Positions 1 through 5,799 of a DNA stretch of 11,334 bases are shown in pieces (the first letter of the stretch is position 1; the number at the start of each line of letters is the position of its first letter). The notes beneath the pieces were generated by a model, which was given only the letters and a program-made list of their open reading frames with translations, was not told the DNA's origin and searched no databases. The stretch is from Patescibacteria group bacterium UBA6130 (GTDB lineage Bacteria; Patescibacteriota; Microgenomatia; UBA12405; UBA6130). The stretch is from NCBI GenBank assembly GCA_002428285.1, contig DIVO01000068.1:22744-34077 (forward strand), read 5' to 3'. The position numbers and the translations under genes are program-made.

Positions 1-423
1 GAGGTAGGAATAGATCTCCCAAACGCTTCAATAATGCTCATAGAAGCTGCCGATAGGTTTGGACTTGCTCAGCTTCATCAGCTAAGAGGCAGAGTGGGAA
101 GAGGAAGTATAAAATCATATTGTTTTCTATTTAGTGAAAATTTTGGTCAAAAAGCTATTAAAAGATTAAAGGCCTTGGAAAAAGAACAAAGTGGAATTAA
201 ATTGGCACAAATGGATTTGGAAATGAGAGGTCCTGGAGAGATATACGGACTACAACAGCATGGTTTTCCCGAATTACAAGCCAGTTCGCTTCTTGACTAC
301 CCCTTGATTAAAAAAACAAGACAGGAAGCACAAGAATTGCTAACAGTTGATCCAGAGCTAAAAAAACATAATATTTTAAAAGAGATTATTGCTGGAAATG
401 AGTTGTTAATCGCTCCTAATTGA
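1..423 (+). CDS. recG: ATP-dependent DNA helicase RecG, C-terminal part (5' end outside window)
   Basis: RecG is a superfamily 2 helicase that remodels stalled replication forks and branched recombination intermediates. Only the last 140 codons are present, open from the first base of the window. Residues 1-19 (EVGIDLPNA... then IEAADRFGLAQLHQ) belong to helicase domain 2, and QLRGRVGR at residues 27-34 is motif VI, which contributes arginines to ATP hydrolysis. Further on, MDLEMRGPGEIYGLQQHG is the RecG-type GPGE..G..Q.G segment that follows motif VI and couples ATP hydrolysis to duplex movement; this separates it from other SF2 helicases such as Mfd or PriA. The protein ends in TGA at 421-423. 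The missing part is the wedge/OB domain and helicase domain 1. It lies 105 nt upstream of rpmF, with no clear terminator on this strand between them. Confidence 0.95.
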   Translation, partial: EVGIDLPNASIMLIEAADRFGLAQLHQLRGRVGRGSIKSYCFLFSENFGQKAIKRLKALEKEQSGIKLAQMDLEMRGPGEIYGLQQHGFPELQASSLLDYPLIKKTRQEAQELLTVDPELKKHNILKEIIAGNELLIAPN

Positions 424-425
424 AT

Positions 426-454
426 TTGCATTTAGCTTGAAGTAAGGGTAAAAT
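426..454 (+). promoter_or_regulatory. Candidate sigma70-type promoter for rpmF operon
   Basis: TTGCAT (426-431) and TAAAAT (449-454) are spaced by 17 nt in the only sizeable intergenic gap of the + strand cluster. The -10 matches 5 of 6 consensus bases, but the -35 only 3 of 6. The alternative TTGAAG at 437-442 has no good -10 at the right distance. In AT-rich DNA such matches arise by chance, so this is tentative. If real, it gives an rpmF leader of about 65-70 nt that contains the hairpin at 477-503. Confidence 0.25.
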
Positions 455-476
455 TACACTGTTAAATTATAAAAAA

Positions 477-503
477 ACCAAGATGAGCCGGTTAATTCTT
501 GGT
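477..503. promoter_or_regulatory. Inverted-repeat hairpin in rpmF leader; terminator-like on the minus strand
   Basis: ACCAAGA (477-483) and TCTTGGT (497-503) are perfect 7-nt inverted repeats around a 13-nt loop. On the + strand the 3' arm is followed by AAAAC, so it does not look like a + strand terminator, but it could be a structured leader of rpmF. Read on the - strand, the 3' arm runs into a stretch of seven T, which is the layout of a weak intrinsic terminator. No - strand gene is visible just upstream of it, so the target would be antisense readthrough. The stem has only three G-C pairs. Confidence 0.35.
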
Positions 504-517
504 AAAACAAAAAACAT

Positions 518-522
518 AAGGA
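518..522 (+). promoter_or_regulatory. Shine-Dalgarno of rpmF
   Basis: AAGGA lies 6 nt before the rpmF ATG at 529. It is one of the few clear ribosome binding sites in the window and supports that start. Confidence 0.65.
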
Positions 523-528
523 TTCAAA

Positions 529-714
529 ATGGGTGCATTGCCAAAAACTAAACCATCAACAAGAAGACAGGGTAAAAGAAGAGCCACACATAAGGTTAAA
601 TTGCCCACAGTAGTTGTCTGCCCCAGCTGTCAGGCCGAGAAATTACCTCATTTTGCCTGTCAGAACTGCGGTTGGTATGAAAAAGAAAAAAATAAAAGAT
701 CCAAGACACAGTAA
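529..714 (+). CDS. rpmF: 50S ribosomal protein L32
   Basis: L32 is a small protein of the large ribosomal subunit. The 61-residue product matches the family in length and layout: MGALPKTKPSTRRQGKRR at the N-terminus corresponds to the usual AVPK.K.SK.RR..RR basic tail, and the C-terminal half is a zinc ribbon with two CxxC pairs, C31/C34 (CPSC) and C44/C47 (CQNC), followed by GWY. All four metal ligands are present, so this is the C+ form. The start is fixed by an AAGGA at 518-522. The basic C-terminal tail after GWY overlaps the start of nusB by 38 nt. In many bacteria rpmF is followed by plsX and fab genes up to rnc; here only nusB separates it from rnc. Confidence 0.95.
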   Translation: MGALPKTKPSTRRQGKRRATHKVKLPTVVVCPSCQAEKLPHFACQNCGWYEKEKNKRSKTQ

Positions 715-1066
715 GAGACAAAGAATCGTCAAACAGTTGTTTGCTCACAGTTTTGATGAAATTGCCCGTAGAAATACTGATAAAAACTTAGATGAGAGCG
801 AAGAAATTTTAGGTAATCACTCCGAATTAGATAAGATTATCAGTAAATCTGCCCCCAAATGGCCAATAGAAAGAATAAACAAAATCGATTTAAGTATTTT
901 GAGATTAGCAGTTTGGGAATTGTGTTTTGTAAAAAAAGAGCCACCCAGAGTAATAATTGACGAAGCAGTTGAGTTAGCCAAAGAGTTCGGCTCTGAAAGC
1001 TCCCCCGGTTTTGTAAACGGCGTTCTCGGAACAGTTTATAATAGTATAGAAAAGCCAAGTGAATAA
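677..1066 (+). CDS. nusB: Transcription antitermination factor NusB
   Basis: NusB is an all-helical RNA-binding protein that, with NusE (S10), binds boxA and promotes antitermination and processing of rRNA transcripts. From ATG 677 the product has 129 residues. Family hallmarks are the basic start KDPRHSKRQRIVKQLFAHSF (residues 7-26), KIDLSILRLAVWEL (69-82) and the conserved VIIDEAVELAKEFGSESSP then GFVNGVLG stretch (92-118). An upstream in-frame ATG at 614 would add 21 residues that read as an out-of-frame L32 sequence and are not NusB-like, so 677 is preferred. This start lies inside rpmF with no good SD, so translation is probably coupled to rpmF. The protein is on the short side for the family. 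rnc follows after 18 nt. Confidence 0.93.
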   Translation: MKKKKIKDPRHSKRQRIVKQLFAHSFDEIARRNTDKNLDESEEILGNHSELDKIISKSAPKWPIERINKIDLSILRLAVWELCFVKKEPPRVIIDEAVELAKEFGSESSPGFVNGVLGTVYNSIEKPSE

Positions 1067-1084
1067 AATAAATATTGAAAAAAC

Positions 1085-1807
1085 ATGAATAATCTTGATA
1101 AAAAAGCGTTGGCTAAACTTGAAGAAACAGTTGGAGTAAAATTTATTAACCAAGATTTATTGATCAACTCTTTGATCCACAGATCCTGGCTGAATGAAAA
1201 TAGATCGCAAAAATTTACATCCAATGAAAGATTGGAGTTTTTGGGCGATGCAGTTGTAGAATTATGGGCAACAAAAAACTTATTTGAAAAATTCCCACAG
1301 CTTCCCGAAGGTTCTCTAACCAATATCCGAGCTGCTGTTGTCAGAACTGAATCGCTTGCCCAAAAGGCAAGAGACATGAATTTAGGCAAGTATTTATTCT
1401 TAAGTAAAGGAGAAAATGAAGGGGGAGGAAGAGAAAACGATTCACTTCTCGCAGACACTTTTGAGGCTATAGTTGGGGCTATCTTTTTAGATCAAGGTCA
1501 AAAAGAGGCTGAAAAATTCTTGGATAAAAACCTTTTATTCGAATTAAAATCGTGGGGAGAGCAAGGGGATATCAAAGATAACAAAACCATTCTTCAAGAA
1601 ACCATTCAATCAACTCAAAAAATTACTCCTTATTATCAAATCATCGAACAAAAAGGCCCTGATCATGAAAAGCGATTTGTGGTAGGCGTATACTTTGGAA
1701 ACAAACAAATGGCTATCGGCGAAGGCAAATCAAAAAGAGAAGCAGAAGAAGAAGCTGCCCAACGAGCATTGACTATGGTAAATAAACTGGTAAAATTATC
1801 CAGCTAG
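1085..1807 (+). CDS. rnc: Ribonuclease III
   Basis: RNase III cleaves double-stranded RNA and matures rRNA precursors. The 240-residue protein has the usual two-domain layout. The catalytic domain (about 10-150) contains the signature NERLEFLGDAV at 47-57, with acidic residues E48, E51 and D55, and the second metal-binding pair D124 and E127 in ADTFEAIVGAIF. All residues expected for catalysis are present. A double-stranded RNA-binding domain follows at about 165-235, ending in the typical GEGKSKREAEEEAAQRAL helix start. Length and domain order are normal. The ATG lacks an SD (upstream is A-rich), as for many genes here. Its place after nusB and before rpsP makes an RNA-processing and ribosome-assembly cluster. 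Confidence 0.97.
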   Translation: MNNLDKKALAKLEETVGVKFINQDLLINSLIHRSWLNENRSQKFTSNERLEFLGDAVVELWATKNLFEKFPQLPEGSLTNIRAAVVRTESLAQKARDMNLGKYLFLSKGENEGGGRENDSLLADTFEAIVGAIFLDQGQKEAEKFLDKNLLFELKSWGEQGDIKDNKTILQETIQSTQKITPYYQIIEQKGPDHEKRFVVGVYFGNKQMAIGEGKSKREAEEEAAQRALTMVNKLVKLSS

Positions 1808-1825
1808 TATCGAGCACATATATTT

Positions 1826-1831
1826 TATAAA
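1826..1831 (+). promoter_or_regulatory. Possible -10 element close to rpsP start
   Basis: TATAAA stands 10 nt before the rpsP ATG in the 34-nt rnc-rpsP gap. No convincing -35 was found at 16-18 nt. The same close spacing of a -10-like box and ATG recurs before pilM and the minor pilin gene ending at 6296, which is why it is listed. If it is used, the rpsP-khpA message would be nearly leaderless. Confidence 0.22.
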
Positions 1832-1841
1832 TAATTGAATC

Positions 1842-2078
1842 ATGTTAAAAATAAAACTATTCATCAGGGGTCATAGAAATCAAAGAACCTACCGCATTGT
1901 TGTTGCAGAAAAAAAATCAAAGCGGGATGGTAAGTATGTTGAAGACCTTGGTTATTACAATCCTGAAACTAAAGAGTTTAAGTTAGATAAAGCCAAGTTG
2001 GATATGTGGGAGAAAAATGGAGCCCAACAAACTGAAGGTGTAAGAAAACTCTTAAAAGAGCAATTAAAACAAAAATGA
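1842..2078 (+). CDS. rpsP: 30S ribosomal protein S16
   Basis: S16 is a primary assembly protein of the small ribosomal subunit. The 78-residue product shows the family pattern: start MLKIKLFIRGHRNQRTYRIV (usual VKIRL.R.G.K..P.YRIVVAD), then KRDGKYVEDLGYYNP at about 27-41, and a C-terminal WEKNGAQQTEGVRKLLK matching the W...GAQPTDTV..LL segment. Length is typical. There is no SD; a TATAAA box lies 10 nt upstream of the ATG. Its TGA stop overlaps the khpA start as ATGA, so the two genes are probably translationally coupled. The rpsP-khpA pairing is widespread in bacteria (rpsP-ylqC in Bacillus). Confidence 0.96.
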   Translation: MLKIKLFIRGHRNQRTYRIVVAEKKSKRDGKYVEDLGYYNPETKEFKLDKAKLDMWEKNGAQQTEGVRKLLKEQLKQK

Positions 2079-2308
2079 AAGACCTGCTTGATTTTCTTCT
2101 AAACCTTGCTACCGGTACAAAAGAGGGTTACGAAATAGTTGAATCTAATGATAATGGCAATCTGATCTATATTATCAAAGCCGACAAGAGCATAATTGGA
2201 CAGATAATAGGTAAAAGCGGCAGAACCATTAAAGCTATCAAAAATCTCCTGATGGTAAAAAGCAAAGGGCAAGATTCTTTTATGCTGAACGTTGAAGAGA
2301 GAGAGTAA
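2075..2308 (+). CDS. khpA: KH-domain RNA-binding protein KhpA (YlqC family)
   Basis: KhpA is a single type II KH-domain protein that binds RNA; in Firmicutes it works with KhpB (EloR/Jag) and affects cell length and small-RNA regulation. The 77-residue product is almost only the KH fold. The RNA-binding GxxG loop is GKSG at residues 46-49, inside IIGQIIGKSGRTIKAIKNL, and the N-terminal MKDLLDFLLNLAT matches the family start. Length agrees with KhpA (about 75-85). The start overlaps the rpsP stop by 4 nt (ATGA). Its stop is 3 nt from the stop of the convergent pilO-like gene, leaving no room for an intergenic terminator. Confidence 0.92.
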   Translation: MKDLLDFLLNLATGTKEGYEIVESNDNGNLIYIIKADKSIIGQIIGKSGRTIKAIKNLLMVKSKGQDSFMLNVEERE

Positions 2309-2311
2309 TTC

Positions 2312-3127
2312 TCAAAGAGGAGCAAAGGGATTTCTATTTTCAACATCTTCTTCAAATATTGTTTGATCCATTTGATCGTATATTGCCAGTCTGTCAAAAA
2401 AGTCTTTAGATTTGTCATAATAACTTTCTATTTTTTCAAAAGTTTCCAATTCTTTTGCCGTAAAATCAAGCTGTTTAGTGTTAAATTTCTCGTTTAAAAC
2501 GACCTTCTCCTCAGAGGCAGAGGCTAGATGAAGTTCAAGAGACAATCTGGCACTTATCAACTCACCTTGGTCAGTCTTTGAAGAATAGTTTAATTCAGTA
2601 ATAGACAATAACGGCAATCCCTCGTCTAAATCTCCCAAAAGACCGATAAAATCACTTTCTCTTCCCAATACCTCCATCTCAACTTTAATTTTATCTAAAT
2701 TTGTTTTTACTTTTGCTTTCGGGGCTGGAGCAGATTCTTTGGAGTCTGTTTCTGATTCTATCTCGCCTAAATTAAAAGACATTTCTTCGATGACAAAATT
2801 ATTGCGTCTGCACGGTTCTTGTAAAGCATAAATTACTAAATAAATATCTTTCCTAACAGGAAAAGCAGCGTTTGCGAGTTTTAGTTTTTCTTCAACATCC
2901 TGCCAATTCCAAGAGTAAAGAATATTTACTTTATCCTGAAGCTGTTTATAGGTATTCTGCATTCTGACCAAATTTGTCCTCGCTTTTAAAACTGCTCTTG
3001 TGCGAGGAATAAGAATAAGAAAAGTACTTAAGATGATGAATAAAACTATAATAAAAGAATAAAGCATGGTTCTTCCAACTGGGTCTTTGAGTAAAAAATT
3101 TTTGTTTAGATATTTTTCTAATTCCAT
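2312..3127 (-). CDS. pilO: PilO-like type IV pilus inner-membrane protein with NPF tail
   Basis: PilO pairs with PilN in the inner membrane and links the cytoplasmic PilM ring to the envelope part of the pilus machine. The 271-residue protein has a short cytoplasmic N-terminus, one membrane segment (about 21-40), a predicted coiled coil (42-70), and two alpha/beta stretches separated by a low-complexity Ser/Pro/Ala/Lys linker (about 124-142). This is the PilO topology, though slightly long. Sequence identity to classical PilO is not obvious, so the call leans on context: last gene of pilM-N-O order. An added C-terminal helical part (about 205-265) ends in RNPFAPL, resembling the (R/N)PF segment of PilP/GspC. 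It starts 6 nt after the pilN stop with no SD and holds a single Cys. Confidence 0.72.
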   Translation of the reverse strand: MELEKYLNKNFLLKDPVGRTMLYSFIIVLFIILSTFLILIPRTRAVLKARTNLVRMQNTYKQLQDKVNILYSWNWQDVEEKLKLANAAFPVRKDIYLVIYALQEPCRRNNFVIEEMSFNLGEIESETDSKESAPAPKAKVKTNLDKIKVEMEVLGRESDFIGLLGDLDEGLPLLSITELNYSSKTDQGELISARLSLELHLASASEEKVVLNEKFNTKQLDFTAKELETFEKIESYYDKSKDFFDRLAIYDQMDQTIFEEDVENRNPFAPL

Positions 3128-3133
3128 GTCTGT

Positions 3134-3667
3134 TTAATTACCCACAACAAAAATAATTGTAAATTCCATCTTATCCTCTTTAATCGATATCTGATCTAAA
3201 GTTGTAGATTGAAACTCCAAATCATCAAGAGCATTATAAACCTTATTTTCAAATTCACTTATTTGAATAATTTCCGGCCAGGATCCCTTTATCACCAAGG
3301 TTTTTTGATCATATAAAATATTTTTAATGTAAGCTCCCTCTCCCGTAAGAGCACTAGTCGCTTCAACCATAGGGCTCAATATCTTTCTGTCGGATATTAC
3401 CTCCGAAGCATTAGTCACCTGGGCTCTGGCTTGATTATGTAGAGCAATTTCATCGGTAAATTCCTGTAAAGTTTTTATGGCCAGATCAATCCTCTTAGTA
3501 TTAAGATCGATCTGACTGTTTAAATACCAATTGGCTGCAGTTATTATTCCTCCCCAAATGATAAATATTACCAAAATTATCAAACTTGTATTTTTGACCC
3601 TTCTTACTAGTGCCAAGCGTACAATGTTCAACCTCGACTTTTCTGGTATGAGATTTACCTGATTCAT
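3134..3667 (-). CDS. pilN: PilN-like type IV pilus assembly protein
   Basis: PilN is a bitopic membrane protein whose cytoplasmic N-terminal NLxP motif docks in a groove of PilM and whose outer domain pairs with PilO. The 177-residue product starts MNQVNLIP, with N5-L6-I7-P8 as the PilM-binding motif, followed by basic residues, one membrane segment (about 28-48), a coiled coil (about 50-85) and a ferredoxin-like domain (about 105-175) typical of PilN. It has no Cys. The start is supported by AAGAGGA 8 nt upstream and by a TAATG overlap with a small ORF that fills the pilM-pilN gap. Length is normal for the family. Confidence 0.88.
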   Translation of the reverse strand: MNQVNLIPEKSRLNIVRLALVRRVKNTSLIILVIFIIWGGIITAANWYLNSQIDLNTKRIDLAIKTLQEFTDEIALHNQARAQVTNASEVISDRKILSPMVEATSALTGEGAYIKNILYDQKTLVIKGSWPEIIQISEFENKVYNALDDLEFQSTTLDQISIKEDKMEFTIIFVVGN

Positions 3668-3750
3668 TACAATATTCCTCTTAAATATTTATATTCAGAT
3701 AAATCTCGACTTTTTATTTTTAATAAAAACATTAGGTTAGCTTTAGTCAT
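3667..3750 (-). CDS. Possible 27-residue ORF between pilM and pilN
   Basis: An ATG at 3748-3750, 5 nt after the pilM stop, opens 27 codons that end in TAA at 3667-3669, overlapping the pilN ATG as TAATG. The predicted peptide begins MTKANLMFLLKIK and is basic, with no membrane segment and no family I recognise. No SD is seen before it. Its exact fit between two genes that are normally adjacent suggests either a translated coupling or leader peptide for pilN, or chance in AT-rich DNA. The pilN SD lies inside its last codons, so ribosomes finishing this ORF could reinitiate at pilN. Confidence 0.3.
   Translation of the reverse strand: MTKANLMFLLKIKSRDLSEYKYLRGIL
3676..3682 (-). promoter_or_regulatory. 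Shine-Dalgarno of pilN
   Basis: AAGAGGA on the minus strand, 8 nt before the pilN ATG at 3667. It is the clearest ribosome binding site in the pilM-N-O part, and it lies within the codons of the small ORF 3667-3750. Confidence 0.5.
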
Positions 3751-3755
3751 CTTTT

Positions 3756-4778
3756 TTATTTTTTGCCGATATAATTTCTTTTAGCTAAACCAACAACTGT
3801 GGAAAATCTTAAACTGTCTTTTTTCATATCAATGGTTAATTTCGAACCATCAACCTGGATATCGGCAAAGGGATTTCCCCATTGAACTTCAACCCCCAAT
3901 ACTCCAATCAATTCGTTGGCTAGCTCGGGGATCATCGTTCCGCCTCCTGAAAGAATAATTAAATCGACTTGTCGTCCCCATTCTTCCTCAAAGGCAATCA
4001 TGGTCTTTCTTGCCTCCTCGGATAAATTTTTCAAAACATCAAGAAGAGCAGATCTTATCTTGTCTTTTAGCTCTCCCTTTTTCAATCCATAGGCCTTTTT
4101 ATATTCTTCAGCTTTAAATTGGTCCATCCCTAGGGCAAGACTAACTGCTCTGGTAAAAGCCTCTCCTCCAAGGGGAATAATTCTTGTTAGATAGATATTT
4201 CCGTCTTTAACAACGATGAGAATTGTATGGGATTTGCCAATCTCCACAATCATCAAAGGATTATCCCTATGAGGGCTCAAACTTCTAGATAGGGCTGTGG
4301 CATTATTTTCTAAAGCCGTGGGAACAAGATCGGCTTTCTTTAAAATCTGGGAAAGTGCCTCGAGAATGTCATTTTTGGCAGCCACCACATATATATATTG
4401 ATGATTATTGTCATCTTTATGGACAACTTGATAATCAATCTGGACATCTTTTAGGGGGTAGGGGATAAAGGTTTCCGCTTCGTATTGCAGAGCCTTAATT
4501 ATTTCGCTGTCTTTCATAGGAGGAAGCACCACCATGCGGCTGACAACCTTGTTTTCAGGAATACTGGCAATAACTGTTTTAGGTGAAACACCCAAATCAG
4601 TCTTTAAGCCCTTAATTGCGGCAGCAATATCATCTTGCTGTTTGGTGTTATTGATATATTCACCGGAAGTGGGATTTTTTACTTCTCCCGCCGATAAAAG
4701 TCTTAACCCTTTGCCCTCCTTACGAACCCAGGCAATTTTAATGTTTGTGCCTCCAATATCTAGGCCGAAGTAATCCAT
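3756..4778 (-). CDS. pilM: PilM, actin-like ATPase of the type IV pilus
   Basis: PilM is a cytoplasmic actin/FtsA-fold protein that binds PilN and forms a ring linking the pilus motor to the membrane. The 340-residue product has the ordered motifs of the fold: phosphate-1 loop FGLDIGGTNIKIAWV (4-18, D7), the PilM-specific ASIPENKVVSRMVVLPPM (71-88) and ALQYEAETFIPYPL (96-109), phosphate-2 region VEIGKSHTILIVV (178-190), and the adenosine loop LILSGGGTMIPELANEL (about 274-290). NPFADI at 302-307 is a common PilM C-terminal motif. In the phosphate-2 loop the usual Asp of DIG is Glu (E179). No Cys is present. A promoter with -10 only 9 nt upstream suggests a separate, possibly leaderless transcript. 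Confidence 0.93.
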   Translation of the reverse strand: MDYFGLDIGGTNIKIAWVRKEGKGLRLLSAGEVKNPTSGEYINNTKQQDDIAAAIKGLKTDLGVSPKTVIASIPENKVVSRMVVLPPMKDSEIIKALQYEAETFIPYPLKDVQIDYQVVHKDDNNHQYIYVVAAKNDILEALSQILKKADLVPTALENNATALSRSLSPHRDNPLMIVEIGKSHTILIVVKDGNIYLTRIIPLGGEAFTRAVSLALGMDQFKAEEYKKAYGLKKGELKDKIRSALLDVLKNLSEEARKTMIAFEEEWGRQVDLIILSGGGTMIPELANELIGVLGVEVQWGNPFADIQVDGSKLTIDMKKDSLRFSTVVGLAKRNYIGKK

Positions 4779-4787
4779 AATTAAATC

Positions 4788-4814
4788 AGTATAGCATTTC
4801 TTTGGAATTGTAAA
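4788..4814 (-). promoter_or_regulatory. Extended -10 promoter immediately before pilM
   Basis: On the minus strand TGCTATACT gives an extended -10 (TG at 4795-4796, TATACT at 4788-4793, 5 of 6 consensus bases), with TTTACA at 4809-4814 as -35 (5 of 6) at a short 15-nt spacing. The extended TG can compensate for the short spacer. Only 9 nt separate the -10 from the pilM ATG, so the transcript would start 1-3 nt before the start codon. It sits in the 54-nt gap after the last minor pilin gene. Confidence 0.45.
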
Positions 4815-4832
4815 ACAGAGAAAATATTGTTT

Positions 4833-5366
4833 TTATAGTCTTTTCCCACGCATAAAAATTGAGGTGGAAAAAGTCTGCTCTGTAGTTCCTTGGGCATTTA
4901 ATAGTTCAGTGTTAACTGTATTACTGTTTAAATCAAGATTAAAGGAAATATCAACCTTGGCATAGCCCGTTTCGTTAGAATCGCAACTAACTGTGAAGCT
5001 TGAACAGTTCGTATTTTCCGGAGTTAAATAGTAATTCACCGTACCTGACGCCGATGAAGAAGCAACTCTGCCTTCCGCTAAATCACACTTTAAAGTCGTT
5101 AATTCGCCATCATTACCCAAAATAGTAATTTCAGAGCCGCCTGAACAATTACTTGGACTGCTAGCAAATCTCCTTAAATAATCTTCCATCGAAGCGACTG
5201 CACTATTTCCAGCCTCTTTTACTTGCCTAGTTGCCAAAGCTTTTGCCCTTCCTCTTAGGGCTAAAAATAAAATCAGCGAGCTTATTGTCATTAAAATAGC
5301 AAAAATTCCCAAAGCTACTAAGTTCTCAATCAAAGTAAACCCATTTTTTTTCTTAAAATGAATCAT
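4833..5366 (-). CDS. Prepilin-like minor pilin (PilW/GspJ-like position)
   Basis: This is a secreted pilin-like subunit processed by PilD. The 177-residue product has a short basic leader, cleavage site NG|FTLIE with G9 at -1 and E14 at +5, and a hydrophobic helix to about residue 38. The rest is a beta-rich domain full of Ser, Thr and Asn with four Cys (SNC, LKC, TNC, VSC), an even number that suits two disulfides. It lacks the RARD..RK.DL motif of the pilins at 6332-8747. As the last of three consecutive FimT/PilV/PilW-type genes it probably corresponds to PilW/GspJ, part of the tip complex that primes assembly; this assignment is from order, N-terminus and size. It starts 4 nt after the preceding gene; GGGAG lies 10 nt upstream. 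Confidence 0.8.
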   Translation of the reverse strand: MIHFKKKNGFTLIENLVALGIFAILMTISSLILFLALRGRAKALATRQVKEAGNSAVASMEDYLRRFASSPSNCSGGSEITILGNDGELTTLKCDLAEGRVASSSASGTVNYYLTPENTNCSSFTVSCDSNETGYAKVDISFNLDLNSNTVNTELLNAQGTTEQTFSTSIFMRGKRL

Positions 5367-5370
5367 TATT

Positions 5371-5799
5371 TTATTGCTCCCAATTAGTCAGTTCGGTTTT
5401 TATTGTAACGTCTCCCTTAGTGCTTCCCCAGCCAACATTAACCGTTAACTCCATTGAATACTTATCCGAACCAAGAATTGAAGCATCTATATCATAATCA
5501 CAATCAAATATACCCTGGTCGGCAGAATTTATTAAACTCTCGCAGTCATTACCTGAGCTATCAGCCCAGGAAAATCCAGAATCCTGTTTTTTGTATTTAA
5601 TATCTTCAATCACCGCTTTGGCAATTTGAGTAGCTTTGGCTTTGTTGCGGGAAAACTGAACAGCAGAAAGCATAAAAACCACGGCCGCCGCCAAGCCCGA
5701 AAGAAGGAGGAAGGCCATTAAAATGCCAAAAACGACTTCAATGAGAGATTGACCCTCTTTTCTGCGAATATTGAATTGACCGTTTAATTTATTCCTCAT
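5371..5799 (-). CDS. Prepilin-like minor pilin (PilV/GspI-like), Gln at +1
   Basis: A PilD substrate of 142 residues. The leader is longer than in its neighbours (16 residues, basic: NIRRKEG) and the cleavage site is G16|QSLIE with Gln instead of Phe at +1 and E21 at +5. The hydrophobic helix runs to about residue 50, followed by a small domain with two Cys (NDC, FDC). GQSLIEVV-type N-termini are common in PilV/GspI-like minor pilins. The start at 5799 is preferred because its ATG overlaps the upstream TGA as ATGA, indicating translational coupling; a second ATG two codons upstream (5805) is possible. No SD is seen. Confidence 0.8.
   Translation of the reverse strand: MRNKLNGQFNIRRKEGQSLIEVVFGILMAFLLLSGLAAAVVFMLSAVQFSRNKAKATQIAKAVIEDIKYKKQDSGFSWADSSGNDCESLINSADQGIFDCDYDIDASILGSDKYSMELTVNVGWGSTKGDVTIKTELTNWEQ

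Noticed and set aside
614..676. Upstream ATG for nusB at 614
   Set aside because: The 21 extra residues mirror the L32 zinc ribbon in another frame and are not NusB-like.
1037..1042. Perfect TATAAT at the end of nusB, 42 nt before rnc
   Set aside because: It encodes VYNS of NusB and the only -35-like sequence (TTGTAA at 1011) is 20 nt away; not enough to call an rnc promoter.
2293..2305. GAGA-GTAAT-TCTC as a terminator between khpA and pilO
   Set aside because: Stem of only 4 bp, no T run on either strand.
4534..4773. Open frame on the + strand opposite pilM
   Set aside because: It lies wholly antisense to a well-supported PilM and has no family-like sequence or SD; a shadow frame.
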